A DNA stretch of 64,000 nt from Paenibacillus piri (GTDB lineage: Bacteria > Bacillota > Bacilli > Paenibacillales > NBRC-103111): positions 310,001 to 374,000 of the forward strand of contig NZ_SMRT01000001.1 in NCBI RefSeq assembly GCF_004354045.1, in the 5' to 3' direction. Made by a program: the position numbers and the translations under genes. How positions within the stretch are numbered: position 1 is the first letter of the stretch; every line of letters begins with the position of its first letter. Positions 52,799 through 62,029 of the stretch are shown here, in pieces. A model generated the notes under the pieces. The model searched no databases. It was not told where the DNA came from and saw only the letters and a list, made by a program, of their open reading frames with translations.

Positions 52799-53764
52799 AT
52801 GAAAAAGCTGGTTGCCCTTGCTACTACCGCTGCGCTCGTCTGTTCGTTGTCGGCAGGTTCCGTGTTTGCATTTTCAGATTTGGATGCTTCAGAGAAGCAG
52901 CCGATTCTCCAACTGAAGGAAAGAGGGATCGTATCGGGAGTGGACAGCGAACATTTTGCGCCGCGCGGCCAAATTAGCTTTGCTCAAAGCATAAGCTTGA
53001 TTGTCAAAGGGTTGAATCTGAATATCGACAATATGAAGTTTGTTAAAAAGCCGGTTGCGTCCGATTATTTCACGAAAGTTCCGAATAACGCCTGGTATGC
53101 GGAAGCGCTGATCATCGCCAAGCTGAACGGACTTGACATTCCGCAAGATGTGGACCCTAATGCGATCATCACGCGCGAGAAATACGTCGATCTGCTCATT
53201 CACGCCGTGGAGACGAAGGGACAGTTTCCTGTCGTAAAAATGTTTATCCTGTTCGCCGATGAAGATCAGATCGATCCTTCCCTGCAGGGCACGATGCAGC
53301 GGATGTACCTGTACAAAATCGCCAAGCTGGACGAGGACCGGATGGTTCATCCGAAGCGGGAAATGACCCGCGGCGAGGCGGCGGTGCTGCTGAGCAATGC
53401 AATCCAGTTCGTGGAATCGCACACGCAGCAGCCGCCGCAGCAGGGCGAGGTGAAGGTCATCGTCGAGCAGGTGAACGCGGACGTCAATAAAGTGACCTTG
53501 TCGCGCGGCGAAATGCCGAACCCCGGCTATGGCATCGCGATTACGGGAATTCGTTTCCAAGCCGACGGTACGGCGGCCGTCACGTATACGCTCAGCGATC
53601 CTAAGCCCGGCGTCATGTATCCTCAGGTCGTTACCGAGGCGAAGGCCGACACTTACGTATCCTCGAAATATAAGCCGATTGCGGAAAAATCCGCGGACTC
53701 GGTGCCGTATGCAGCGGGAAGCGTAGAGCCGGCGCTGCCGGCGGTTCAGCCGCTGACGGAATAA
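52799..53764 (+). CDS. Secreted SLH-type protein with PrcB-like C-terminal domain
   Basis: A 321-residue exported protein. The signal peptide is about residues 1-25 (KKLVALATTAALVCSLSAGS, cleavage near VFA-FS). Residues 26-205 hold three S-layer-homology-like units (FSDLDASEKQPILQLKERGI, then ITREKYVDLL and MTRGEAAVLLSNAI), which bind wall polysaccharides. A Gln/Pro linker follows, then about 215-290 with GYGIAITGIRFQADGTAAV, resembling the PrcB C-terminal domain. AAAGGA is nine bases before ATG 52799. Role on the surface unknown. Confidence 0.8.
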   Translation: MKKLVALATTAALVCSLSAGSVFAFSDLDASEKQPILQLKERGIVSGVDSEHFAPRGQISFAQSISLIVKGLNLNIDNMKFVKKPVASDYFTKVPNNAWYAEALIIAKLNGLDIPQDVDPNAIITREKYVDLLIHAVETKGQFPVVKMFILFADEDQIDPSLQGTMQRMYLYKIAKLDEDRMVHPKREMTRGEAAVLLSNAIQFVESHTQQPPQQGEVKVIVEQVNADVNKVTLSRGEMPNPGYGIAITGIRFQADGTAAVTYTLSDPKPGVMYPQVVTEAKADTYVSSKYKPIAEKSADSVPYAAGSVEPALPAVQPLTE

Positions 53765-53828
53765 CAAGCGGGCGGACGGTCCGCTGTCCGTATCACCGCA
53801 TTTATTCATAGAGGCGATTCATTTAAAG

Positions 53829-53888
53829 CATCCTAACCCTGATGCGCTCTTTCCGAAGAAGGACGGTGCAGCAGGAGGGATGTTTTTT
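53829..53888 (+). terminator. Candidate terminator after the SLH gene
   Basis: CATCCTAACCCTG can pair imperfectly with CAGGAGGGATG around a 35-base loop, followed by six T. Confidence 0.45.
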
Positions 53889-53971
53889 GTTACGCGGATA
53901 ACCGGGGATGTTTTTGGTTTGCCGCTGCCGGGTAATACCAACTAAATCCATGATTGGAAGGAGACGGGGCG

Positions 53972-54763
53972 ATGGAGACGAAACGGATCGAACAAGGCGG
54001 CATGACATTCGCCTATAAAGAGCAGGGAGAGGGTCAAGCCGTTGTGCTGCTGCACGGCTTTTGCGGCAGCTCGGATTATTGGAACGAGCTGCTGCCGCTG
54101 CTGCCGTATCATTACCGGTTTATCGCGCCGGATTTGCGCGGCCACGGCCGTTCCTCGGCGCCGGAAGGAGCTTATACGATGGAGCAATTCGCCGAAGATC
54201 TCGTCAGGCTGCTCCAGCTGCTCCAGGCGGAACGCCCGATTGTACTGGGCCATTCGCTGGGCGGCTACGCGACGCTGGCTTTCGCCGAGAAGCATCCGCA
54301 GCTGCTGTCCGCATTCGGTCTCATTCATTCGACCGCTTATCCGGACAGCGACGCTGCGAAGGAAGGACGGCTCAAGGGGATGGCGACGATCCGCGGGCAA
54401 GGGCTGCCCGTCTTCATCGACGGCCTGATTCCGAAACTGTTCGCGCCGGAGCATGTAAAGTCGATGCCGGAAGCGGTTCGCTCGGCGGTCGACATCGGGC
54501 TCGGCACGCATCCTGAGGGCGCCGTCCGCACGCTGGAAGGAATGCGGACCCGGCCCGACCGGAACCGGGTGCTGGCCGATGCGGAGCTGCCGGTGCTGCT
54601 CGTTGCGGGCACCCATGATCAGATCGTCCCGCCGGACCGCGCTTTTTCCGTCAGTGGCGGGACCATCATGCAGCGGGAAATTGATGCAGCAGGCCATATG
54701 AGCATGGTGGAGGCGCCGCGGCGGCTGGCGGACATCATCGTCGAGTTTATTTCGAAGGTGTAG
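53972..54763 (+). CDS. Alpha/beta-fold hydrolase
   Basis: A 263-residue hydrolase. The oxyanion part is VVLLHGFCGSSDYW; the nucleophile is S95 in GHSLGGY; the acid is probably D216 (AGTHDQIV) and the base H242 (AAGHMSMVEAP). The triad is complete. There is no signal peptide, so it is cytoplasmic. The substrate cannot be inferred; esterase or lactonase activity are options. AAGGAG is eight bases before ATG 53972; a TTG at 53954 is less likely. Confidence 0.88.
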   Translation: METKRIEQGGMTFAYKEQGEGQAVVLLHGFCGSSDYWNELLPLLPYHYRFIAPDLRGHGRSSAPEGAYTMEQFAEDLVRLLQLLQAERPIVLGHSLGGYATLAFAEKHPQLLSAFGLIHSTAYPDSDAAKEGRLKGMATIRGQGLPVFIDGLIPKLFAPEHVKSMPEAVRSAVDIGLGTHPEGAVRTLEGMRTRPDRNRVLADAELPVLLVAGTHDQIVPPDRAFSVSGGTIMQREIDAAGHMSMVEAPRRLADIIVEFISKV

Positions 54764-55112
54764 CGGTGGGCTGCCCAAGATTGCTGTTGAGCCAAGTACC
54801 CGGAATACTACAAAGACGTGCATGGATATGAATACCGGATCGAAGACCGTGCAGTAAAGAAAGAGGTAGAAGTAAAGCAGAAGGTAGAACAGAAAGGAAA
54901 TGGGTATGGGGTGGAAAAGCGATAGCGGTCGCCTTTGAAATCGTGTCAATACCGCTACATACATTCAATGGGACACGATTTCAACAGCGATTTCCCTCCC
55001 AACGCACCAACGTATGGTTAGAACCAAGGACCGTCAGGATGATCTTCCTGACGGTTTTTCTTAAAACGGTCAGCATATACATCGGCAGGAACACAACGGC
55101 GGGCGGTCATCG
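54764..55112. other. Gap with inverted repeat and terminator
   Basis: 349 bases without a gene having a start and ribosome site. There is an untranslated-looking 42-codon frame ending at 54926 (with PEYYKDVHGYEYRIEDRAVK), a perfect 11-bp inverted repeat GAAATCGTGTC/GACACGATTTC (54937-54982), then a strong terminator. It may hold a small RNA or the remnant of a gene. Confidence 0.4.
55030..55059 (+). terminator. Intrinsic terminator
   Basis: Perfect 10-bp stem ACCGTCAGGA-TGATCT-TCCTGACGGT followed by TTTTC. It reads on the + strand and would end transcripts from the hydrolase gene or from the gap upstream. Confidence 0.85.
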
Positions 55113-55334
55113 TCAGGCGGGCTTCAAGTTGGTGATGTAGACGATAAAAGCGACGTATCCCAAAGTAATGACGATAATATAAATCCAGGAAAGCCTGGAC
55201 CAATTGCCTTTCGTTTTCGAATCGTAATCCGGATTCCCCTCTTTGTTTGTTTTGGATACGCCGACAAGTATCGTTGCAATCAAAGCAATCAACATGACCG
55301 TCGCAAACAAAATATAGTAAACCGTTAAGGACAT
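55113..55334 (-). CDS. Small two-helix membrane protein
   Basis: A 73-residue protein with two hydrophobic helices (VYYILFATVMLIALIATILV and WIYIIVITLGYVAFIVYI) joined by a polar loop rich in Lys, Asn and Asp. AGAGGTGA is about seven bases before the minus-strand ATG at 55334. No family is recognised. Both termini should face the same side of the membrane. It is single-gene, read away from lplT-aas. Confidence 0.65.
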   Translation of the reverse strand: MSLTVYYILFATVMLIALIATILVGVSKTNKEGNPDYDSKTKGNWSRLSWIYIIVITLGYVAFIVYITNLKPA

Positions 55335-55505
55335 GATCGTTCACCTCTTTATGTTGGTATTCCCTACTCCAACCATAGCAGGATATGCCCCTAGTGTAAC
55401 CGTCCACTTCTCCTTTATTTATCCCATCCAATTTTTTTTGGCCTGATGCAAGAGCCGGTGAAAAGGTCCGCTGCGCATGCGGCTCATTTTTCCGATCGCC
55501 GTTGT

Positions 55506-56678
55506 TCAACGGGCCTTTAGACCGAGGTATGCAAGAAAGAGGAGCATAATTATGCCCTGCACAACGATGGCCAACGACAGGGAAACTCCCTGTTCAACGA
55601 TAAAGTAATAGATGCAGGATCCGGAAAGCATCAGCGCATTTTCGAAAAAGTTTTGCACGGCGATCGTTTTCCCCGACCCGACCAGCTTGATCCCTTCCTC
55701 CTGAAGCACGGTGTTCATCGGAACGATAAAGACGCCGCCCGTAAAACCGACCGATAATAAGAGAACGATCGTCATCGCCGGATGGTGAACCCACGGAAAA
55801 ATCAAGATCAGCGCGACCATGATCAGTCCGTAAACGAGCGACTTCCGGTAGCGGTGCAGTTCGATCAGCTTGGGGGCCAGCAGCGCTCCGATCACGATTC
55901 CGACGGAGGTTGTAGCCAATAGCAGGGATACCCGAAAGTCATCCGGTTGAATTCCCAGCGCCAGCGGAATCCAGGCTAATACGGCGGTGCGAAGCACGGC
56001 CGAGCTCATCCAAAAGGAGCCCGTACCGACAAGCGAAAAGGCTGTTTGCGGATGGCGCATCAGCAGCCGGACGCTTGCGAAAAATTGCAGTGCCTCCCTC
56101 GCATAGCGGATGGAACGATTTCCGTGGATGCGCGGAATCCGGAAGGTCATGCCCAGCGAGACTGCATAAAGGACCGCGCAGACGAGGGAAGACTGCACCG
56201 TCGAAGCGGCTGCCGCAATAGCTCCGCCTCCGCCGATGCCGGTAAGGATGGCAAGAATCGTATAAGCTTCGATTTTGGAATTGGCTGTAAACAGTTCCTG
56301 GTCCGTCCGGGTCAGCTCCGGCAAAATGCCGTACTTGGCCGGAGAATAGACTACGGCTCCGACGCCGACCGTAAAATAACAAAGCATTAAGGGCAAAATG
56401 CCGGAATGGTTCACGAGTAAAAGCACGGCAATGCCCAACAGCTTGATCAGATTGCCGATAATCAGAACGACGGCTTTGGGCAGCTTATCTGCAAAAGGGC
56501 CTACGAACGGCGCCAGTAAAATGTAGGGCAGGAAAAACGCGATCGTAACCAAAGCGAGCGATTCCGGTGAAAATCCGTTTTTGCCGAGCAGATTGGCAAT
56601 GACCAGAAGCGACATGTTATCGGCAAAAGCGGATAAGAATTGCGTGACGTACAAGGCATTCAAGGCTCTCCGATTCAT
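55506..56678 (-). CDS. lplT: Lysophospholipid transporter LplT-like (MFS)
   Basis: A 390-residue MFS protein with 12 helices. The start NALYVTQFLSAFADNMSLLV and the PAKYGILPELTR loop are typical of LplT, which moves lysophospholipids across the membrane for re-acylation. It is coupled by ATGA to the upstream aas-like gene on the same strand, the same pair as in Enterobacteria. The substrate is inferred from this pairing. Confidence 0.87.
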   Translation of the reverse strand: MNRRALNALYVTQFLSAFADNMSLLVIANLLGKNGFSPESLALVTIAFFLPYILLAPFVGPFADKLPKAVVLIIGNLIKLLGIAVLLLVNHSGILPLMLCYFTVGVGAVVYSPAKYGILPELTRTDQELFTANSKIEAYTILAILTGIGGGGAIAAAASTVQSSLVCAVLYAVSLGMTFRIPRIHGNRSIRYAREALQFFASVRLLMRHPQTAFSLVGTGSFWMSSAVLRTAVLAWIPLALGIQPDDFRVSLLLATTSVGIVIGALLAPKLIELHRYRKSLVYGLIMVALILIFPWVHHPAMTIVLLLSVGFTGGVFIVPMNTVLQEEGIKLVGSGKTIAVQNFFENALMLSGSCIYYFIVEQGVSLSLAIVVQGIIMLLFLAYLGLKAR

Positions 56679-58831
56679 CCTAAACCGCTCCCTCCGGAAC
56701 TAACTGATTCAGCCGCCGTATGACCGTCGGAGGCTTCGGCGTATGCTTTCAAAGCGACGTAATCGGTTTTGCCGCTCCCGAGCAGCGGCAGTCTGGCGAT
56801 GACCTCCAGCTTCGCCGGCACGAGCAGCGCCGGGTAACCGGCTTCGAGGATGCGCGCTTTCAGCTGCTGCAAGCTGCAGTCCGGCTTAGTGACGTAGAGC
56901 AGGATCCGCTCGCCTTTGCGCCCGTCCTGCAGGCTGATGGCTGCGACGTTCGGATCTTCATAGACGGCTCCCGCGAGCTCTTCCACCAGCTGCAGCGAAA
57001 TCATCTCGCCGCCGATTTTGGCAAACCGCTTCAATCGCGATTTGATGCTGAGGAAGCCCTGCTCATCGAGCTCCACCACATCTCCGCAGTCATACCATTC
57101 CGGACAAGGAACAAAGCCTGTGCCGTGAATCAAATACCCCTTCATGACGTTCGGACCTTGGATGAGCAGGCTGCCGCCGGCCGCTATGCCCGGTATGGCC
57201 TCGAGCCGGCAGCGGATGCCCGGCAGCGGGCGGCCGACGGTACCTTTTTTGTACGCAAGCGGCGCATTAATCGAAATGATCGGCGAGGCCTCGGTCGTTC
57301 CATAGCCTTCCAGGATACGAATGCCGAATTTGCGGCTCCACAGCTCGCTAACTTCATCCTTCAGCTTTTCCGCGCCGGTGACGACGTACCGGAGCGCATG
57401 GAAATCGTACGGATGGGCGGCGCGCCCGTAACCGGCGAGGAAGGTGGATGTGCCGAATAAAATCGTTGCATTGCGGTCATAAACGACTTCTGGAATGACG
57501 CGGTAATGCAGCGGGCTCGGATACAGCACGACAGGGACGCCGGTCAGGAGGGGCAGCAGCGTGCCGGCCGTCAGCCCGAAGCTGTGAAACATCGGCAGCG
57601 CGTTGAACAGCTTGTCGGCCGAGGTGAAATCGAATACCGAGCGCGCCTGCTGTATATTGGCATACAGCTGCTCATGTCCGAGCACGACGCCTTTGGGCTT
57701 GCTTTCGCTGCCCGAAGTGAACAGGATGACATCGCTAAAGCCGGCGTCCGCCTTTCTGCGCAGCAGCAAATCCATCATCCCGCCCCAACGGTCGGCACCC
57801 CGCACGCCGGCCTTCAGATCCTCCATATAGACGATTCGGCATTTCCGGCCTAGCGCGGCAACGGTATCTGCCAATTTAGCTTTCGCGATAAACTCGCGGG
57901 AAGTGACGATCGTGCGCAGCACGGCGGTTTCGCAAGCATCCTGCAGGCTTTGCCCGCCTGCGGAGAAATTGAGCAGCGCCGGGGTGACGCCGAGCCGGAA
58001 CAGGGCGAACAGCGCGATCGCATGACCGACCGAGTTCGGCAGCAGCACGCCCGCGGCGGCTTCCTTGCCCAGCAGCGGCCGCAGCTTGCGGGCGAACACA
58101 TAGGAAGCGAGCGCCAGCTTCCGGTACGTCACCTTCTGCGACATATCTTCGCAGATACGGCGCCGCCAGCCGTGGCGCGAGGCCTGCAGCAGCAGCTCGT
58201 CGAACAGATTGACGTCCGGCTTCAACCGGCTCTGCAGAAGCTGCTCCTGTAGGGCGAACAAAATCCGTTCGGCAGCGCGTTCCTTTTGCAGCTTCATCGA
58301 TACGTTCGGCTGCAGCGATATGCGGAACGCTTCGCCGATATGAATATCGATGGCCGGGAACCATACGGTTTTCACTTTTTGTCCGATATAGGAAAGTTTC
58401 GAACGTTCGGCCCCGTTAATGGCGATAGGGAACAGGCTCGCTTCGGTTTTCAGCGCGATATAGCCGATGCCGTTATATATTTTCATCATTCCGCCGGTTA
58501 CCGTAATCCGGCCTTCGGGGAAGAGCACGAGCGGTACGCCGCTCTGCACCGTCTTCATCATCGTCCGGACCGAGTACGGATTCAGCGGGTCGACCGTAAT
58601 ATGACGGCGCAGCCGGAGCAGCAGCTTGATCCGCCTGGCGATCGCCGTATTGACGACAAAGGTCGCCTCCTCGGGCAAATAGGCCGCCAACAAAGCCGCG
58701 TCAAGCAGCGAGACGTGGTTGGCAATCAGAATGGCCGGGCGGCTGAAATCGAGCTTATCCAGTCCCGTTACCCGAAGTTTAAATAAAATGCGCAGCATAA
58801 GCCTTAACAACGCGGTCGTAAACCGTATCAT
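56675..58831 (-). CDS. aas: Bifunctional acyltransferase/acyl-ACP synthetase, Aas-like
   Basis: A 718-residue two-domain protein. Residues 1-200 are a PlsC-type acyltransferase with the N-H-x4-D motif (ILIANHVSLLDAALL) and FPEGRITVTGG. Residues about 220-700 are an AMP-binding synthetase with the P-loop-like VILFTSGSESKPKGVVLGH, the GYGTTEASP motif and WYDCGDVVELDEQGFL. It should acylate lysophospholipid using acyl-ACP or acyl-CoA it activates itself. AGAGGAG is nine bases before the ATG at 58831. It shares the promoter region with the divergent germination operon. Confidence 0.9.
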   Translation of the reverse strand: MIRFTTALLRLMLRILFKLRVTGLDKLDFSRPAILIANHVSLLDAALLAAYLPEEATFVVNTAIARRIKLLLRLRRHITVDPLNPYSVRTMMKTVQSGVPLVLFPEGRITVTGGMMKIYNGIGYIALKTEASLFPIAINGAERSKLSYIGQKVKTVWFPAIDIHIGEAFRISLQPNVSMKLQKERAAERILFALQEQLLQSRLKPDVNLFDELLLQASRHGWRRRICEDMSQKVTYRKLALASYVFARKLRPLLGKEAAAGVLLPNSVGHAIALFALFRLGVTPALLNFSAGGQSLQDACETAVLRTIVTSREFIAKAKLADTVAALGRKCRIVYMEDLKAGVRGADRWGGMMDLLLRRKADAGFSDVILFTSGSESKPKGVVLGHEQLYANIQQARSVFDFTSADKLFNALPMFHSFGLTAGTLLPLLTGVPVVLYPSPLHYRVIPEVVYDRNATILFGTSTFLAGYGRAAHPYDFHALRYVVTGAEKLKDEVSELWSRKFGIRILEGYGTTEASPIISINAPLAYKKGTVGRPLPGIRCRLEAIPGIAAGGSLLIQGPNVMKGYLIHGTGFVPCPEWYDCGDVVELDEQGFLSIKSRLKRFAKIGGEMISLQLVEELAGAVYEDPNVAAISLQDGRKGERILLYVTKPDCSLQQLKARILEAGYPALLVPAKLEVIARLPLLGSGKTDYVALKAYAEASDGHTAAESVSSGGSGLG

Positions 58832-59053
58832 CTCGATCGTCTCCTCTTGGGACTGGCTATAGGATCAGGTGCTAATTATATTGTATAAGGAAAGGGAGGA
58901 GATGAGGAGTACTAACTTGCATTAGTACCCCGAACGCGTGTTTTATAATCGCGGTTTTAAAGGAAGAGAACCCGCTCGCTCCTTTTCTGCTGCATGCATA
59001 AATGTGGATGTTATGCAAAAAATAACCGTACTAGCTAACGGCGGGAGGTTCTC
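58832..59053. other. Divergent promoter region of aas and the germination operon
   Basis: 222 bases between divergent genes. TGCATAA near 58995 with AAAAATA 17 bases later could be a weak forespore sigma-G-type promoter for the germination genes, but the match is poor. Confidence 0.3.
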
Positions 59054-60556
59054 ATGTCTAAACAAGGGCAAGGTGAAGATGAGGCGCTGCACACGCGGCT
59101 TACATTTAACTTGCTGCAATTGAAGCAGGGTCTCGGGAATAGCGAAGACGTTACCGTACGCGAAATTCAAATAGAGCAGAGCGGCGGACGTTCCGTTCAA
59201 GGCGCGGTCGTTTATATCGATGGTCTCAATAGTCTCCAGTCCATGATTCATACTTTGCTGGCCGGCCTCGGAAACAAAGGACAAGCGGACCTTGACATTG
59301 AACAACTGCTGGAGTTCTGCAGAAACAGCGTCGTATCGACCGGGATGGTCGGGGACATCTACAGCTTCGAAGATGCGTATGAGACGCTCTTGTCCGGCAA
59401 CAGCATCTTGATGCTTGACGGCAGCTCGCACGGGCTGTCGGTCGGGACGAAGAAATTAACGGCGCGGGCCATTGAAGAGCCGAATGTTCAGTCCGTAGTC
59501 CGCGGTCCGCGCGAAGGGTTTACCGAAGTGCTGCGCTCGAATACAGCCATGCTCCGGCGCAAAATCAAAGACCGTCATCTGTGGTTGGAGACGATGAGCA
59601 TCGGCAAGATTACGAAAACCGATGTGACGATCGCTTATGTGAAAAATATTGTGAACGAGGACGTGCTGGAAGAAGTCAGAAAGCGGCTGTCCGCCATTGA
59701 CATTGACGCCATTCTGGAGAGCAATTACATCGAAGAGCAGATCCAGGACAAGCGGAGCACGCCTTTTCCGACGGTTTTCAATACGGAGCGGCCTGATGTG
59801 GTCGCCGCCGGCATTATGGAAGGCCGGGTTGCGATTATGGTGGACGGGACTCCGTTCACGTTGTTGGTGCCTGCGGTGTTTACACAGTTTTTCCAATCCA
59901 GCGAGGATTATTACCAACGGGCCGATTTTGCCACATTAGTGCGTCTGCTGCGGTTTCTCTCGTTTGCCCTGGCGCTGCTGACCCCATCCTTTTACATCGC
60001 GATTACGACCTTTCATCAGGAGATGCTGCCGACAACACTGCTCTACAACCTGGCGAGCCAACGGGAGGGCGTCCCGTTTCCGGCCTTTATTGAAGCGATT
60101 CTAATGGAAATCACGTTTGAAATTTTACGCGAAGCGAGCGTGCGCATGCCGAGAACCGTCGGCCAATCGATTTCCATCGTAGGCACGCTTGTCGTCGGTC
60201 AAGCGGCGGTGGAAGCCGGGCTGGTTAGCGCGGCCATGGTCATCGTCGTGTCGATCACCGCGATATCCAACTTTGTTTTACCGGCGTTTAATTTGGGCAT
60301 TACGATTCGTATCATCCGGTTCATCCTGATGATGCTTGCCGCTTCCTTCGGTCTGTTCGGCATCTTTTTGGGTCTGATCGTGCTTGTGATTCATTTGTGC
60401 AACCTGTCCTCCTTCGGTGTGCCCTATATGTCGCCGATGGCGCCGCTGCATATGTCCGATCAAAAAGATACGCTGGTCCGTTCCTCCATTCCGAACTTGA
60501 TATCAAGGCCCAAGACGTTCCGCCCGAAAAATCCCATCAGGCAGAAACGCCGCTGA
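59054..60556 (+). CDS. GerA family spore germinant receptor, A subunit
   Basis: A 500-residue protein with an N-terminal soluble part (about 1-250) and a C-terminal membrane part with several helices (around FLSFALALLTPSFYIAITTFH to IFLGLIVLVIHLCNL). GDIYSFEDAYETLLSGNSIL and TNTAMLRRKIK-type segments and PRTVGQSISIVGTLVVGQAAVEAGL are hallmarks of GerAA/GerKA. It senses nutrients in the inner membrane of the spore together with the B and C subunits. GGGAGG lies about seven bases before the ATG. Confidence 0.93.
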   Translation: MSKQGQGEDEALHTRLTFNLLQLKQGLGNSEDVTVREIQIEQSGGRSVQGAVVYIDGLNSLQSMIHTLLAGLGNKGQADLDIEQLLEFCRNSVVSTGMVGDIYSFEDAYETLLSGNSILMLDGSSHGLSVGTKKLTARAIEEPNVQSVVRGPREGFTEVLRSNTAMLRRKIKDRHLWLETMSIGKITKTDVTIAYVKNIVNEDVLEEVRKRLSAIDIDAILESNYIEEQIQDKRSTPFPTVFNTERPDVVAAGIMEGRVAIMVDGTPFTLLVPAVFTQFFQSSEDYYQRADFATLVRLLRFLSFALALLTPSFYIAITTFHQEMLPTTLLYNLASQREGVPFPAFIEAILMEITFEILREASVRMPRTVGQSISIVGTLVVGQAAVEAGLVSAAMVIVVSITAISNFVLPAFNLGITIRIIRFILMMLAASFGLFGIFLGLIVLVIHLCNLSSFGVPYMSPMAPLHMSDQKDTLVRSSIPNLISRPKTFRPKNPIRQKRR

Positions 60557-60571
60557 GAGAGAGGGGTTCGT

Positions 60572-61771
60572 ATGAAACAGGTGGCAGGAGGCTTGCTTTT
60601 GCTTCTCATTTCTGTTCTGCTGAGCGGCTGCTGGAGCCGGCATGAATTGAATGACATCAGCATCGTGGTCGGGATGGGCATTGATTATATCGGAGACAAG
60701 TACAAGGTCACGGTACAGACGGTTAATCCGGGGCAGGTCGCGGTAAAAAGAGGAACCTCGTTCAATGCCAGTCCGGTCGTTACCTTTGAGGAGATGGGGG
60801 CTACGATTCCCGAAGCGTTATCCCGAATGACCGTCCGAGCGCCCCGTCACTTGTATTACGCGCATTTGCGAATGGTCATACTGGGGGAATCTACAGCCAG
60901 AGCGGGGATCGGCAAGTCGCTTGACTTCTTGTCCCGCAATATGGAGATGCGCACCGACTTTTACTTTGTGGTGGCCCGCAAGACCAGCGCATCCGAAATA
61001 TTGAAGATGAACAGCGCGATGGATCCGATACCGGCCAACAATATGTATACCAAGCTCGAAACGTCGGATAAATATTGGTCGGCGACAGGCAGCATGAACT
61101 TGAATACACTGCTTCAGGATATGGGAATGGCCGGTAAAGATCCGACCATGACCGGCATTGAAATCGCCGGTGACCCGCGTAAAGGGGATAAAACGTCAAA
61201 TAGCCAGTACATCGACCCGCCTGTCATTTTGAAATATGCCGGCATGGCGGCGTTCAAATTTGACCGGATGGTAGGTTGGCTGGATGAAAACGATACGAAA
61301 GCGTTAAATTATATCCAAAATTCGGTTCACCAAACGACCGGTGTCATTCCATGTTCAGGGGGCAAAGGCAAAATTTCGATGCAGGTGATCCGTTCTAATG
61401 CGGTCATTACGCCCACGCTCCGCAACGGGAAGCCGGAATTCGACGTCCATATTAGGCTGGAGCAGGATATTTCGGACGTGGAATGCATGATGGATTTATC
61501 GAAAGCATCGGTCGTAAATGAATTGAAAAGATGGTCGGACCTTAAGGTGCATGGATTGCTGGAAAAGTCGCTGCAAAAAATTCAAAAGGAATACGGCACC
61601 GATATATACGGCTTCGGCAACCGGCTGCACAATAAATACCCGCAGGTTTGGCATGAAATTAAAAATTGGAACGAGGTGTTTCCTACGGTTCCAATACGTA
61701 TCCATGTGAATACGATTCTCCGGCGGATGGGAACCGTGCTGCAGCCGATGGATGCTTTGATGGAAAAATAG
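60572..61771 (+). CDS. GerA family spore germinant receptor, C subunit (lipoprotein)
   Basis: A 399-residue lipoprotein. The signal peptide ends in the lipobox L-S-G-C followed by WSRHELNDISIVVGMGIDY, the standard GerAC/GerKC start. The rest is soluble and faces outward on the spore inner membrane. Family length is about 370-400. It begins 15 bases after the A subunit with GAGAGGGG upstream. The order A-C-B matches the GerK type rather than GerA (A-B-C). Confidence 0.93.
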   Translation: MKQVAGGLLLLLISVLLSGCWSRHELNDISIVVGMGIDYIGDKYKVTVQTVNPGQVAVKRGTSFNASPVVTFEEMGATIPEALSRMTVRAPRHLYYAHLRMVILGESTARAGIGKSLDFLSRNMEMRTDFYFVVARKTSASEILKMNSAMDPIPANNMYTKLETSDKYWSATGSMNLNTLLQDMGMAGKDPTMTGIEIAGDPRKGDKTSNSQYIDPPVILKYAGMAAFKFDRMVGWLDENDTKALNYIQNSVHQTTGVIPCSGGKGKISMQVIRSNAVITPTLRNGKPEFDVHIRLEQDISDVECMMDLSKASVVNELKRWSDLKVHGLLEKSLQKIQKEYGTDIYGFGNRLHNKYPQVWHEIKNWNEVFPTVPIRIHVNTILRRMGTVLQPMDALMEK

Positions 61772-61782
61772 GGGGGGTTTTT

Positions 61783-62016
61783 TTGTGGCTCATTGCCGGT
61801 ATTACGCTTATGTTAATTTGGACATGCTGGAAAGAGGTTCCTCGCATATGGAAAGAAAAAAGCTATAAAGAGCTATGGGTGCTTGCTTTGCTTACGCTGT
61901 CTATAACGGCGCTGAGCACGGCGGAAAGCTTTAGCGTGAAATTGCCTAACCCGCTCGATTGGATCGCAGCCGCGATGGGGCCGTTTCCCAGCTTTATCGA
62001 ATCGTTATTCCAGTGA
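61783..62016 (+). CDS. Small membrane D subunit of a germinant receptor
   Basis: A 77-residue protein with two hydrophobic helices (WLIAGITLMLIWTCW and LWVLALLTLSITALSTA), starting at TTG 61783 five bases after a run of seven G. Small two-helix D subunits are known in some GerA-type operons (for example GerKD/GerUD types) and modulate receptor output. The position between C and B and the size fit this. The start codon is weak, which may keep expression low. Confidence 0.65.
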   Translation: MWLIAGITLMLIWTCWKEVPRIWKEKSYKELWVLALLTLSITALSTAESFSVKLPNPLDWIAAAMGPFPSFIESLFQ

Positions 62017-62029
62017 AAGGAGCGAGCCC

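Noticed and set aside
55452..55490. Terminator GAGCCG/CGGCTC plus T-run on the + strand
   Set aside because: The large loop and the lack of a + strand gene ending here make it unconvincing; the T-run faces the wrong way for lplT.
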